Source of the DNA: Nitrosopumilaceae archaeon AB1(1)
GTDB taxonomy: Archaea > Thermoproteota > Nitrososphaeria > Nitrososphaerales > Nitrosopumilaceae
Assembly (NCBI GenBank): GCA_033471095.1
Contig: CP136752.1
Span: 1,135,497 to 1,169,973 of the forward strand
Reading direction: 5' to 3'
Length of the DNA: 34,477 nucleotides
In this document: piece after piece, positions 1 through 8,794 of the stretch
How the letters are laid out: each line of letters opens with the position of its first letter
How positions within the stretch are numbered: the first letter of the stretch is position 1
Notes under the pieces: model-generated
The model's database searches: none
What the model was told of the DNA's origin: nothing
What the model saw: the letters and a program-made list of their open reading frames with translations, nothing else
Translations under genes and position numbers: made by a program

Positions 1-1197
1 CCTCTGAACAAGAATCAAGAAAATCTATTTGGAATTTATAGAATAGATGTAGATACTGAAAAAGTTACTGCTACAGATTTCTTCAAAGTGTCAAAAAATC
101 CTGAAAATGACTCTATTGATTTAAACTATTTTGAAATATCCTCTGACAAATTATTTTATACCTTAAATGAACCTATAGTTATAAGTGGGAAAATTCCTGC
201 TGCAGCCTTTATGAATCCTGAATTCTCTTTAAATGATCCTGTGACAATTAAGATTCAAACCTCTGCATTTGCCACATTAGATACCTCAAATGTCATTATG
301 GAGCAGAACGGAGCATTCACAAGCTCATTCCTACTAAACCCATTCTTCTCAGAATCTGGAAGTTATATTGTATCTGCAATTTTTTCAGATTATACAGTAA
401 AACATGAATTTGTAATTTATGATAAATTCTCCATTCCTATATCCGTGTCTACTGATCGCTTATACTATAATCCAAATGATATTGTCTCTGTCACTCTTAG
501 TGCACCACAAGATATCAAACTGAGTCCTGTAGATGTTAGCATATACGCTTCAGTTACTAGTAGTAATTGTGATGTGATGTCGTGTACTTTGATAAATTCA
601 AGTACTATATCTGATATAGAATCTGACTCTACCACATTTACCTTTACTATACCTAATGATACCATATACACAACATATCAAATAAATGTACAAAAGTCAA
701 ACGCTAAATACTCTACTGTATTTTTTACTACACCGATTACCCCTACAACTAGTGATCCCAAAGATGTGTCCTATCTCAAACTTGTAAAATCCGATCGTAT
801 TACTGACGATTCTATACCTCTTAAAATTGAAAATATACTTTTAGATTCTAAAATTGCAACACCACTCGTAGTTCGTGGCTCATTATTCACGCCAATCCGT
901 GATGCCAACTCTGATGTCAATCTTCGTGTTGAACATAATAGTGGTATGTGTATAATTGGTCAGACATCTGAATGTAAAATTAGTGATACTACGAGAGGAG
1001 TAGATACTTTGTATACGATAATTCAAATTGATGGGATAGATTATAATGTCAGATATAATGGTCCAGATTCAATATTGGAACAATTTAGCATACTAGATTC
1101 ATTAGGAAATCCTCTGAGTAAATCAATGTGGAATGTTACAATTGATTCTGAACATCCTACACGCTTTTATTATACAATTTTGTATTCTGTAGAGTAA
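1..1197 (+). CDS. Secreted/cell-surface beta-rich protein, 3' part (5' end outside window)
   Basis: The frame is open from base 1, so the true start lies upstream; a GTG at 88 is internal. The visible part has about 398 residues, rich in Ser, Thr, Asn, Asp, Ile and Tyr, with strings of short beta-like segments resembling Ig-like or S-layer-type domains. One segment begins near base 130 around the words YFEISSDKLFYT, and a similar phrase (SVSTDRLYYNPND) appears near base 445, which suggests two repeated beta-sandwich modules. A cysteine pair near base 570 and another near base 950 could form disulphides, as expected for an exported protein. No C-terminal membrane anchor is visible before the TAA stop. 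Six bases separate it from the next gene. The function is not recognised; a cell-surface role is inferred from composition only. Confidence 0.6.
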   Translation, partial: PLNKNQENLFGIYRIDVDTEKVTATDFFKVSKNPENDSIDLNYFEISSDKLFYTLNEPIVISGKIPAAAFMNPEFSLNDPVTIKIQTSAFATLDTSNVIMEQNGAFTSSFLLNPFFSESGSYIVSAIFSDYTVKHEFVIYDKFSIPISVSTDRLYYNPNDIVSVTLSAPQDIKLSPVDVSIYASVTSSNCDVMSCTLINSSTISDIESDSTTFTFTIPNDTIYTTYQINVQKSNAKYSTVFFTTPITPTTSDPKDVSYLKLVKSDRITDDSIPLKIENILLDSKIATPLVVRGSLFTPIRDANSDVNLRVEHNSGMCIIGQTSECKISDTTRGVDTLYTIIQIDGIDYNVRYNGPDSILEQFSILDSLGNPLSKSMWNVTIDSEHPTRFYYTILYSVE

Positions 1198-1203
1198 ATA
1201 TCT

Positions 1204-1695
1204 ATGAAGATATTTTTAATACTAAAAAATCAAGATGATCCGAAAAAATGTACAGCTCTGAAACTTGAAAAATTAAAACTTGCCAAAAAAATCACACATA
1301 TTTCTGCATCCTCTCTAGTTTTACATCCATTTATTGATAATTATTTATTAAATCATGACAAGACACAGATTCGCTCCATTACTGGAATTGATTGTTCGTG
1401 GGCTAGGGCACAAGATGAATTCCTAACAAATTTTTCAGGAATTGTACGTAAACTTCCTCCACTGCTTGCTGGCAATCCTGTGAATTACTCTAAAATAGGC
1501 AAACTCAGTACCGTCGAGGCCATATCTGCATCATTGTTTCTACTTGGATATTGGGATATGGGTGAAAAACTATTAAATAAATTTAATTGGGGACATACAT
1601 TTTATGATCTAAATGAATCTCTTCTCAAGGATTACTCTAAAGCCTCTTCGAATTCTGAGATTGTTAAAATTGCCTCTAGTTATAGATTGATGTGA
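1204..1695 (+). CDS. tsr3: Tsr3-type 16S/18S rRNA aminocarboxypropyltransferase (DUF367)
   Basis: 163 residues, about the usual length for archaeal Tsr3. The family transfers the 3-amino-3-carboxypropyl group from S-adenosylmethionine to a hypermodified uridine of the small-subunit rRNA during ribosome maturation. Visible signatures are IDCSWARA near residue 61, RKLPPLLAGNPVNYSKIGKLS around residues 84-104 (the SAM-binding region of this SPOUT-like fold), LLGYWDMGEKLL and the C-terminal FNWGHTFYDLNESLL. The ATG start at 1204 follows the previous stop by six bases, so the two may share a transcript although they have no functional link. The stop is TGA followed by A. Family assignment is firm from the motifs; the exact modified nucleotide in this organism is inferred from the family. 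Confidence 0.88.
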   Translation: MKIFLILKNQDDPKKCTALKLEKLKLAKKITHISASSLVLHPFIDNYLLNHDKTQIRSITGIDCSWARAQDEFLTNFSGIVRKLPPLLAGNPVNYSKIGKLSTVEAISASLFLLGYWDMGEKLLNKFNWGHTFYDLNESLLKDYSKASSNSEIVKIASSYRLM

Positions 1696-1741
1696 ATAGA
1701 ATAAATGACTAGTTTGATCATTGAACAATTAGGTTTGAGAA

Positions 1742-4036
1742 TTGAGTGAAAATACTACAGGATTAGTACGTAGTCTATCGTTACGAGACGCTGTAATGAT
1801 TGGTGTGGCCTCTATGATTGGAGGTGCAATATTTGTATTAATTGGACCTGGAATATCAGCTGCAGGCCCAATCTTAATTGTGGCGTTTTTACTAAACGGA
1901 ATAATCACACTGTTTACCGCCCTCACATACGCCGAGGCCAGTTCTGTCTTTCCTGCAACTGGAGGAGGGTATGTATGGGTTCGTAAGGACTTCCACGACC
2001 CAACTCTTTTCTTAGTGGTTGGATGGCATGGTTCGGTCATACAATCAGCTGGCAGCCTATATGCAATTGCGTTTGGCTCTTTTCTTGGTTATCTATTAAA
2101 AGTATTAGAAGTGGTGGGAGATGATTTTCCACTGGAGAAGATATTTGGAATAATCGCCATAGTTGGATTTACATATATTAATTTCAAAGGAGCCTCTAGT
2201 ACCGGAAAGGTTGGTAATTTAATCACCTTTGCACAAATTGGAATCATCATAGTATTAATGATAGCGGCAGGATATGCAATCACTGTAAATCCAAACTGGA
2301 CGGACAATTTTATAGAATTTGCTCCAAGTGGCGTGCTTGGATTAGTGATTGCAATGGGTCTTACATTTATTGCATTTGAGGGCTATGGAATCATCTCTCA
2401 GGCAGGAGATGAGATAAAAAATCCCAAGAAAAACATACCGCGAGCCATAATACTTTCTCTGGCCATAGTAATTACACTATATGTTCTCTTCTCGCTGCTT
2501 TTCATTAGTGCGCTTGATCCTGCCAAAATTGGTGTGCCGTCGTGGAAATTTATAGGTGATTTTGGAGAACTTGGAATTGCCGAAGCTGCACGTCACATTA
2601 TGCCATATGGTATGTTGGTTGTACTAGGTGGTGGTATGATCTCTACACTTGCTGCATTAAACGCGACAACCTTTGCGTCTAGTCGTGTCTCTTTTGCAAT
2701 GGGAAAACAGTACAATCTTCCATCAATCTTTGGCAAAATTCACCCCAAACACAACACACCGTTCATCTCTATACTGATCTCCGGTGTTATGATGATACTC
2801 ATGGTAGCAACACTGGATCTGACTGCTATTGCGTTAACTGCAAGTGTTATGTTTTTATTTTTATTTACCCAAGTAAATTTGGCATCCATTGTAATTCGTA
2901 GAATGTATTCAAAGAAACTAGACTATGGGTTCAAGACTCCCTTCTTTCCCTTATTTCCAATCACCGGTATGTTGCTTGCAGCAGGTCTTGCAATTTATCT
3001 ACTATTCACATATCCACAAAGTTGGATAATTGCTGTATTTTGGATAATTATTGGTTTTTTAATTTATAAATTCTATACGTCAAAAAAGGAACTAGAGCAT
3101 TATTCTCCCACAATATTCACACAAGGCCCATCTGAGAGACAGAGTTATAGAATCATGATATTATATAATGAAAAGACTGCAAAACAGTTCTTTGAGATTG
3201 CAAAGGCAATTGCACCTGCTCAAGACAGTGAAGTGTCATTTCTCAATGTTAGACGTGTACCTGATCAAATACCTCTAACTTTGGCACATGGTTTAGGTGA
3301 ATCTGCAACCACATCTTTTAATTCATTTAAACGTACAATAAATGGCTCAATTCGAAATAGATACATCATTCGCCTGTCTCATGATATTACCGAAGCTGTA
3401 CTTGCAACTGCTGAGGAACAAGCAATCAATATTTTACTAGTCGATTTTGCATTTTTAAAAGATAATCAAAAATTACTATCCTTATCCACATGTGATGTTT
3501 TAGGTATACGCGTAGCTAAAAAACTTGCCTTGAAAAACATAATGCTAGTTTATGACAAGGATTGACATTTCTCTCTGGGCATGCGTATATCCTCTCATCT
3601 AGAGAAAAAAAATGATAGCAGTGTACGCATTGTACGAATCACCGAAGAGAAACCCGAGGTGGAACACGCTATTCTGGGTAGAATTAATGAATCAATGTTC
3701 GATTATAATATGCGAGCACATTTTGAAAGTATAACACCTAGACGTGACAAGGCGCGTGCACTACTTGCAAATGCAACTAAATATGATACTGATGTTATTG
3801 TTATGGGCACTGGGACCAAGTCAGATGTTGTGTTTAATCCCACTCATCTTAATATATTGAAAAACTTTTCTGGAACCACCATATTTGTGAGGAATCATCG
3901 TTTCTCTGAAATACACGCTCGCTCTTTTTGGGATTTATTACTAGTACAATTTGAAAAAAATCGTCATGTTTATCGATTATACGTCGAGGTGTTTAATTTA
4001 TTAAATTGGACAAATCATAGACTCGGTAAAAAATGA
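1742..4036 (+). CDS. APC-family amino acid permease with C-terminal USP-like domains, interrupted by one in-frame TGA
   Basis: TTG start at 1742 followed by MSENTTGLVRSLSLRDAV. Residues about 15-450 hold roughly 12 hydrophobic segments, with the APC signature GVASMIGGAIFVLIGPG in the first and an EGYGIISQAGDEIKNPKKN stretch after the sixth. The cytoplasmic tail (about 455 to the end) looks like two universal-stress-protein-type units, a known architecture in archaeal permeases. The frame is broken by TGA at 3563-3565 (codon 608), just after LVYDKD, where the second unit begins. The same frame continues without any other stop from 3566 to 4036, with HFSLGMRISSHLEKKN, then VIVMGTGTKSD and FVRNHRF, which are typical USP-like words. 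The total is 764 codon positions. Read as two pieces the second would start at ATG 3581. The substrate cannot be told from sequence. Confidence 0.8.
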
Positions 4037-4091
4037 TCAATTCCAAACCTGTGACATTTGGTAATATTACTCCATCTAGATATTAATTAGT

Positions 4092-4201
4092 ATGACTGAA
4101 GATTCTGTAACATCTTTGGGTGTTATTCATAGAATCATAGAGAAGAAATAGTTAAAACACCTGATAATGTTACAGAACCGTTAAAAGAAACAATTATATA
4201 G
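4092..4201 (+). pseudogene. Possible small frameshifted ORF
   Basis: ATG at 4092 opens 19 codons (MTEDSVTSLGVIHRIIEKK) ending at TAG 4149-4151. In a different frame, the overlapping sequence from about 4133 reads REEIVKTPDNVTEP and continues to TAG at 4199-4201. One small indel would join the two into a protein of about 37 residues with plausible composition. The product is not recognised and the reading may be chance. Confidence 0.25.
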
Positions 4202-4219
4202 TTCTATTTACTACCAATA

Positions 4220-4261
4220 GGCAATCACATTGGTTGTTCAGTTTTGACCAATGTGATTGCC
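4220..4261. terminator. Perfect 15-bp inverted repeat
   Basis: GGCAATCACATTGGT at 4220-4234 is exactly complementary to 4247-4261, with a 12-nt loop at 4235-4246. It sits 18 nt after the last stop of the small broken ORF and about 70 nt before the promoter of the next gene. Only a short AT-rich stretch follows, with no clear T-run, so terminator is the simplest label but an operator or a structured RNA is possible. Confidence 0.5.
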
Positions 4262-4330
4262 AGTTAATTTAACAACATTTATCTAATATGTAAGCACCCT
4301 CTAACTTGACAGAACCACCTTTTCAAAATG

Positions 4331-4340
4331 TTTATATTAA
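4331..4340 (+). promoter_or_regulatory. TATA box of the 4361 gene
   Basis: TTTATATTAA is centred 25.5 bp upstream of the ATG at 4361, so transcription should start at or next to the start codon (leaderless). Confidence 0.55.
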
Positions 4341-4360
4341 TATGTCATATGTTAAAAATC

Positions 4361-4498
4361 ATGTCTATAGAATTGATTCCAAAATCTGAACTTCCTATTT
4401 GGAGTGAGAAAGACGAGGAACGTAAAAATGAGTATATAGATTGTTTGAGATCAGGTAAATTACATCTTGTAAGTGCCAAAGATCCATCTGATCTTTAA
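4361..4498 (+). CDS. Small hypothetical protein, 45 aa
   Basis: ATG at 4361 and TAA at 4496-4498 give 45 residues beginning MSIELIPKSELPIWSEKDEE and ending SAKDPSDL. It is charged, has no membrane segment, and is probably largely helical or linear. A TATA box at the leaderless distance supports expression. It lies 14 bp upstream of the 95-residue gene at 4513, with which it is likely co-transcribed. A short acidic protein directly preceding a protein of about 95 residues is a layout common in toxin-antitoxin pairs, but no family signature is visible, so this is only a layout-based suggestion. Confidence 0.5.
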   Translation: MSIELIPKSELPIWSEKDEERKNEYIDCLRSGKLHLVSAKDPSDL

Positions 4499-4512
4499 AT
4501 GGGAAATTAATA

Positions 4513-4800
4513 ATGAGTGACGACACATATAATTTAGGACGTAGATTTAATCTCTATTTTGATTTAGATAAGGTTACACCTGTACTGGATAAACTGGATC
4601 CCACTCTAAGTGCCAAAATCAAGCAATTCATTTGGAATAAAGCATTTGAACACTCACTAGTTGATTTTAGACCTTGTGGGGAAAATGATGAATATCGTTT
4701 TTTTATAATGAAAAGTCCATCATTAAAAATTTCATATCGAGATTTGGGGAATCACTGGACTGTGTATTCTATTATACCTTATCCTGATGATGCCTCATAA
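4513..4800 (+). CDS. Hypothetical protein, 95 aa, possibly RelE/ParE-like
   Basis: ATG at 4513, TAA at 4798-4800. The protein starts MSDDTYNLGRRFNLYFDLDK, then has a helical middle (DPTLSAKIKQFIWNKAFEH) and a C-terminal part that looks like beta strands (EYRFFIMKSPSLKISYRDL, then HWTVYSIIPYP). Helices followed by a sheet with an ISYRDLG-type strand and a final hydrophobic strand resemble the RelE/ParE toxin fold, but no catalytic residues can be assigned with confidence. It follows the 45-residue gene by 14 bp. The function is unknown; the toxin idea rests on size, order and predicted strand pattern only. Confidence 0.55.
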   Translation: MSDDTYNLGRRFNLYFDLDKVTPVLDKLDPTLSAKIKQFIWNKAFEHSLVDFRPCGENDEYRFFIMKSPSLKISYRDLGNHWTVYSIIPYPDDAS

Positions 4801-4822
4801 TAAACTTGATTTGGGATGAAAC

Positions 4823-4871
4823 ATGCCAAGATTTTGTAGGTTTTCTCTCGGCTCTGTAAACTCTTAGGCAT
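4823..4871. other. Imperfect hairpin in the gap after the 95-aa gene
   Basis: ATGCCAAGA at 4823-4831 pairs with TCTTAGGCAT at 4862-4871, with one bulged A, enclosing about 30 nt. It lies in the gap between stop 4800 and start 4980. It could be a 3'-end structure or a small RNA; there is no other evidence. Confidence 0.25.
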
Positions 4872-4979
4872 ATATATCAAATATGGATCTTTTATGAAAT
4901 CCCAAAAACTGAGAAACATTATAATTCAGAACACTATTTCAATACACATTTATCGCAGTATGCGTATAAATAATGATCT

Positions 4980-5303
4980 ATGATGAGCACAGAATTAAAC
5001 GAATTAGTAAAGGGACGCATAGTAGTATATTATACTGATGATCGTGTTAAAGAAATGCTGAGCATTAAAGAAAAATTCTGTTTAGCATCACAACGAATGA
5101 TTGTTAAACGAATGGATGATTTGAATATGGAGATATCTAAAATTCATCATGCAGATAAACCAAATGGTACAATAGATCTCATTATTGAATTTAAAGGACC
5201 AAATTATAATTTAGATAAATTGCGTAAAGAGTTTAAAGAATTACAAGATATGGATGTTGGTATTGGAGGAATAGGTGTATTTACACCAGATGAAATTAAT
5301 TAA
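4980..5303 (+). CDS. Hypothetical protein, 107 aa
   Basis: Two ATG codons in tandem at 4980 and 4983; TAA at 5301-5303. An ATTTAT box at 4948-4953 lies about 29 bp upstream of the first ATG, again consistent with a leaderless message. The protein is soluble and charged: MMSTELNELVKGRIVVYYTD, then a helical KEMLSIKEKFCLASQRMIVK segment, a hydrophobic strand IDLIIEF, and a C-terminus rich in Gly and Val (DVGIGGIGVFTPDEIN). No family is recognised. The next gene starts 34 bp later on the same strand. Confidence 0.6.
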   Translation: MMSTELNELVKGRIVVYYTDDRVKEMLSIKEKFCLASQRMIVKRMDDLNMEISKIHHADKPNGTIDLIIEFKGPNYNLDKLRKEFKELQDMDVGIGGIGVFTPDEIN

Positions 5304-5337
5304 TAATTTCAAATGTTATGTTTGATTTCATCCTAAT

Positions 5338-5532
5338 GTGTCTAAACAAGTAAGAAAGGGATTAAAAACAAGGCATTGTAGAATAGAAGAATTTGATAAA
5401 AATAGTGAAGATATTGTTGATGGGAAACAGGCCTATATTGTACAATTGAAAATTAAAAAAGGAAAACTTGTGAAAAAAGAATTGATAGAATTGTTTCAAG
5501 CATTAGACGTTGAGAGAAGAAACAAAAATTAG
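5338..5532 (+). CDS. Small basic hypothetical protein, 64 aa
   Basis: GTG start at 5338, TAG at 5530-5532. The sequence is lysine- and arginine-rich: MSKQVRKGLKTRHCRIEEFD at the N-terminus, then QAYIVQLKIKKGKLVKKELI and a final LDVERRNKN. There are no membrane segments and no recognisable motif. High positive charge suggests nucleic-acid or ribosome contact, but that is inference. The decayed membrane-protein frame after it is open in the same frame directly downstream of the TAG. Confidence 0.5.
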   Translation: MSKQVRKGLKTRHCRIEEFDKNSEDIVDGKQAYIVQLKIKKGKLVKKELIELFQALDVERRNKN

Positions 5533-5535
5533 TTT

Positions 5536-5866
5536 TTAAAAATAAGAGAAACTGGTATAAAAAAATTCTTTGGTTTTATAAAAGATATATTTTTACGAAT
5601 GGTGGTGATAGGCGGTACAAGTTTCACTGTTCTTTTTATAGATTTTTTTACAAAATCCATTTCCAGATACAGTCGGACCGTACGGATATTTAATTCTAAA
5701 ATCCATTATACCTGTACTAACACATATTCCATTAGCATATTATTATGCTCCTGAAAGACATGGATAATTATATTTTGTTTTTCTAATCAATGTTTTATCT
5801 CAGTTTGTTAATTATGTTGTGTTCAATTATGTTTATACCATTATGTGGCTAGGAAAATTTTTATGA
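5536..5866 (+). pseudogene. Decayed small multi-pass membrane protein gene
   Basis: Reading begins ATAAGAGAAACTGG... (no normal start; the first ATG is 5599) and gives IKDIFLRMVVIGGTSFTVLF up to a T-run near 5640-5646. Shifting one base there continues as NPFPDTVGPYGYLILKSIIP and HIPLAYYYAPERHG, then a TAA near 5764-5766. The same frame then continues FVFLINVLSQFVNYVVFNYV and ends at TGA 5864-5866. The joined product would have about 110 residues with four hydrophobic segments. One frameshift in a homopolymer, one internal stop and no good start make a pseudogene the simplest reading; base errors in the T-run are the alternative. The protein family is not recognised. Confidence 0.5.
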
Positions 5867-5933
5867 TAAATTTCAGCAAAAAACAAAATCATGAATAAGA
5901 CTCGATAAGTTTACTGAACCTTTTTCTGACACA

Positions 5934-5943
5934 TTTAATTAAA
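5934..5943 (+). promoter_or_regulatory. TATA box of the purQLF operon
   Basis: TTTAATTAAA is centred 25.5 bp upstream of the GTG at 5964, which supports GTG as the start of a leaderless purQ message. Confidence 0.6.
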
Positions 5944-5963
5944 GTGATAATTTTATACAAATT

Positions 5964-6641
5964 GTGAAGGCTGGAATCATTAGATTTCCTGGTAGTAACT
6001 GTGATCGTGATATGTTTCATGTACTCTCTGATGTTTATGGTATGGATACTAGATACATTTGGCACGATGACACATCTACTGGTGATGTAGATCTATTGGT
6101 ACTACCAGGCGGATTCTCATATGGGGATCACTTGAGGGCAGGTGTGATTGCAGTCAGTAGCCCTATAATTAAACCGGTACGCGATGCTGCAGATTCTGGC
6201 ATGCCTATTTTAGGAGTCTGTAACGGTTTTCAAATATTGGTAGAGGCCCACATTTTGCCTGGGGCGTTACAGAGAAATACATCTTTGGAGTTTATGTGTA
6301 ACTGGACTAGTCTTATTGTGAAAAATAATAAAACCCCATTTACAACTAGTTTGGATATTGATCAACACATTCCAATTCCAATTGCAAATGGTGAGGGTAG
6401 ATACTATGTAGATGATATCACACTAGAAGAATTAAAGACAAATAATCAAATTGTATTTGTATATTCAGAATATATCAACGGCTCCACGAATGGCATTGCC
6501 GGTGTGTGTAATAAAAATAAAAATGTGGTTGGAATGATGCCGCATCCTGAAAGAGCAGCTGAATCTGCAATAAATCCACTGGATAACATCCCTGCATCAT
6601 TAATTTTCAAATCCATGCTGAATCATATTGGTGTTTTGTGA
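5964..6641 (+). CDS. purQ: Phosphoribosylformylglycinamidine synthase, glutaminase subunit PurQ
   Basis: 225 residues, the usual size for stand-alone PurQ. It releases ammonia from glutamine for PurL in step four of purine synthesis. The class I amidotransferase features are clear: MKAGIIRFPGSNCDRDM at the N-terminus, LLVLPGGFSYGDHLRAG near residue 50, the nucleophile cysteine in ILGVCNGFQILVE, and the His and Glu of MMPHPERAAE near the C-terminus. The GTG start is supported by a TATA box 25.5 bp upstream. The stop TGA overlaps the start of purL by one base (TGATG), so the two subunits are translationally coupled. A PurS gene, the third member of the complex in archaea, is not seen next to it. 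Confidence 0.95.
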   Translation: MKAGIIRFPGSNCDRDMFHVLSDVYGMDTRYIWHDDTSTGDVDLLVLPGGFSYGDHLRAGVIAVSSPIIKPVRDAADSGMPILGVCNGFQILVEAHILPGALQRNTSLEFMCNWTSLIVKNNKTPFTTSLDIDQHIPIPIANGEGRYYVDDITLEELKTNNQIVFVYSEYINGSTNGIAGVCNKNKNVVGMMPHPERAAESAINPLDNIPASLIFKSMLNHIGVL

Positions 6642-8794
6642 TGAATTTTGAAGGTAATGAATTAAAAGTATTGGAGATGCGACTGGGCCGGACACCCACA
6701 CAAACTGAGATGGAGATTGTAGTTGCCCAATGGTCTGAGCACTGCTCTTACAAATCTTCTAAAAAACATCTCAAAACACTTCCAATGACAGGCCCACACG
6801 TAATCACTGGAGCCGGATATGATTCTGGGATCATAGATGTGGGTGATGGATATGTTGTCACTGTACACATTGAGAGTCATAATCATCCTTCTGCTGTAGA
6901 GCCATTTGGAGGTGCGGCCACAGGTGTGGGAGGTGTAATTCGAGATATACTCTCTACAGGGACTAGACCAATTGGGATTTTAAACAGTTTGAGATTCGGA
7001 GATCCTCTAACAGATGATCGCGCTAAATTTCGTTTTAAAAACTCTGTGAGTGGAATTGCACATTATGGAAATTGTCTGGGAATTCCTACTGTTGGTGGCG
7101 AGGTAGGTTTTGATGAATGTTTTAATGATTATGCACTTGTAGATGTGGCAGCAGTTGGATTTGGTGAAAAGAAAAAACTATTCGTAAATCATGCTGATGT
7201 TGGTGATGTAGTGGTACTGGTTGGAGGTAATACTGGACGTGATGGTATTGGTGGTTCTCAATTTGCATCTGACGATTTAAATGTACAAGATCGCTCTGCT
7301 GTACAAATCCCTGATCCTTTTGTGGAAAAATTAGTTATAGAGGCAATACTGGAGGCAAGAGATGAAAATTGTATAAAGGCGATCAAAGATCTAGGTGGCG
7401 GTGGTCTGGCATGTGCAATATCTGAAACTGCTCACGCCATGTCTGTTGGCATTTCAATGGATGTAGATGCTATACACAAACGTGAAATCATGACTCCAGA
7501 CGAAATTATGATATCTGAATCTCAAGAAAGAATGCTAATAATCACAGACGATCCTGGTCTGGAAAAACTGCAATCCATTTGTGCAAAATATAATGTCTTG
7601 ATATCTGTTGTTGGAAGTGTAACTTTTGGTAAAAATGTATCTGTTTCACACTCTGGGAAATCTATTGCAGACATGGATGCGGAGATTATATCATCTGCAC
7701 CACTACTTGACAGACCCGCACAACGCCCCGAATATCTTGATGGTATATCGTACATTCGACCCAAACCTGTGAGACCGTTCACCGATTTGGTGTATGAATT
7801 GCTCTCAAATCCAAACATTGCTAGTAAGTCTTGGGTGTATAGACAGTATGATCATGAGGTGGGTATTCGGACAATCATCAAACCGGGTATGGATGCGGCA
7901 GCTTTGCGACTTGACAACTCTAAATATCTGTCTTTGAAGATGGATGCCAATCCTTCTCAATGCTATCTAGATCCATACAATGGCACTATTGGATGTTTTG
8001 AGGAGGCTTGCAGAAATGTAGTTTGTACCGGTGCTGCACCCGTTGGTATGGTGGATCATTTACAATTTGCAAATCCAAATGATCCGGAGATATTTTGGAC
8101 GTTTCTTGAATCTCTACGCGGACTGGTAGATTTTGCAAAGTATCTGGATGTTCCGTGTGTTGGTGGCAAGGTAAGCTTTTACAACGAAACACCTGCCGGT
8201 CCAATAAAGCCCACTCCTCTGATTGGTGTTCTTGGACTTGGAGATGACCCTCCACATATTCCAAAACATACTTGTCAAGATGACTCGATAATAATTATTG
8301 GTGATACCTTGGACGAACTTGGTGGTTCTGCATACTTGGAGTATATTTACAAATTTACTGGTTGCAAATGCCCTGTAGTTAATTTTGAGGTATCCAAAAA
8401 AAATATGAATGCTGTATTGAATGTTATAAAATCAAAACTAGTCAAATCCGTTCACGATTGTTCTATGGGCGGATTGGCAATTGCGATATGTGAATTATCC
8501 ATTAATGATAATTTAGGATGCAAGGTAAATCTTGGCAATATGCCATCTGTTTCATCTGATACTGATGTTTTATTATTCTCTGAGAGTCATTCTAGGTATC
8601 TACTTGTTGTATCTAAAGAATGTCTTGATGATACAAAAAAGATTCTTGATGCTGATGGAATATCGTATGGTGTAATTGGAACATTTGGTGGAAATACCAT
8701 TGATTTTTATCATAATGATTCATCATTTCAAATACATGTTGCCAAGGCACATAAATTTTGGAGCGAATCTCTAAGGATGATGCTAGATGGTTAA
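6641..8794 (+). CDS. purL: Phosphoribosylformylglycinamidine synthase subunit PurL
   Basis: 717 residues from ATG 6641 (a GTG one codon upstream at 6638 is also possible), which is the small PurL type that works with PurQ and PurS. It makes FGAM from FGAR, ATP and ammonia. Visible hallmarks are VVAQWSEHCSYKSSKKHL near residue 30, ESHNHPSAVEPFGGAATG near residue 80, the GRDGIGGSQFAS loop, IKDLGGGGLACAISE, and in the second half the repeated PurM-like core with VGGKVSFYNE and SVHDCSMGGLAIA. It overlaps purQ by one base and purF by eight bases, a tight operon. No interruption was found in this gene. Confidence 0.95.
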   Translation: MNFEGNELKVLEMRLGRTPTQTEMEIVVAQWSEHCSYKSSKKHLKTLPMTGPHVITGAGYDSGIIDVGDGYVVTVHIESHNHPSAVEPFGGAATGVGGVIRDILSTGTRPIGILNSLRFGDPLTDDRAKFRFKNSVSGIAHYGNCLGIPTVGGEVGFDECFNDYALVDVAAVGFGEKKKLFVNHADVGDVVVLVGGNTGRDGIGGSQFASDDLNVQDRSAVQIPDPFVEKLVIEAILEARDENCIKAIKDLGGGGLACAISETAHAMSVGISMDVDAIHKREIMTPDEIMISESQERMLIITDDPGLEKLQSICAKYNVLISVVGSVTFGKNVSVSHSGKSIADMDAEIISSAPLLDRPAQRPEYLDGISYIRPKPVRPFTDLVYELLSNPNIASKSWVYRQYDHEVGIRTIIKPGMDAAALRLDNSKYLSLKMDANPSQCYLDPYNGTIGCFEEACRNVVCTGAAPVGMVDHLQFANPNDPEIFWTFLESLRGLVDFAKYLDVPCVGGKVSFYNETPAGPIKPTPLIGVLGLGDDPPHIPKHTCQDDSIIIIGDTLDELGGSAYLEYIYKFTGCKCPVVNFEVSKKNMNAVLNVIKSKLVKSVHDCSMGGLAIAICELSINDNLGCKVNLGNMPSVSSDTDVLLFSESHSRYLLVVSKECLDDTKKILDADGISYGVIGTFGGNTIDFYHNDSSFQIHVAKAHKFWSESLRMMLDG

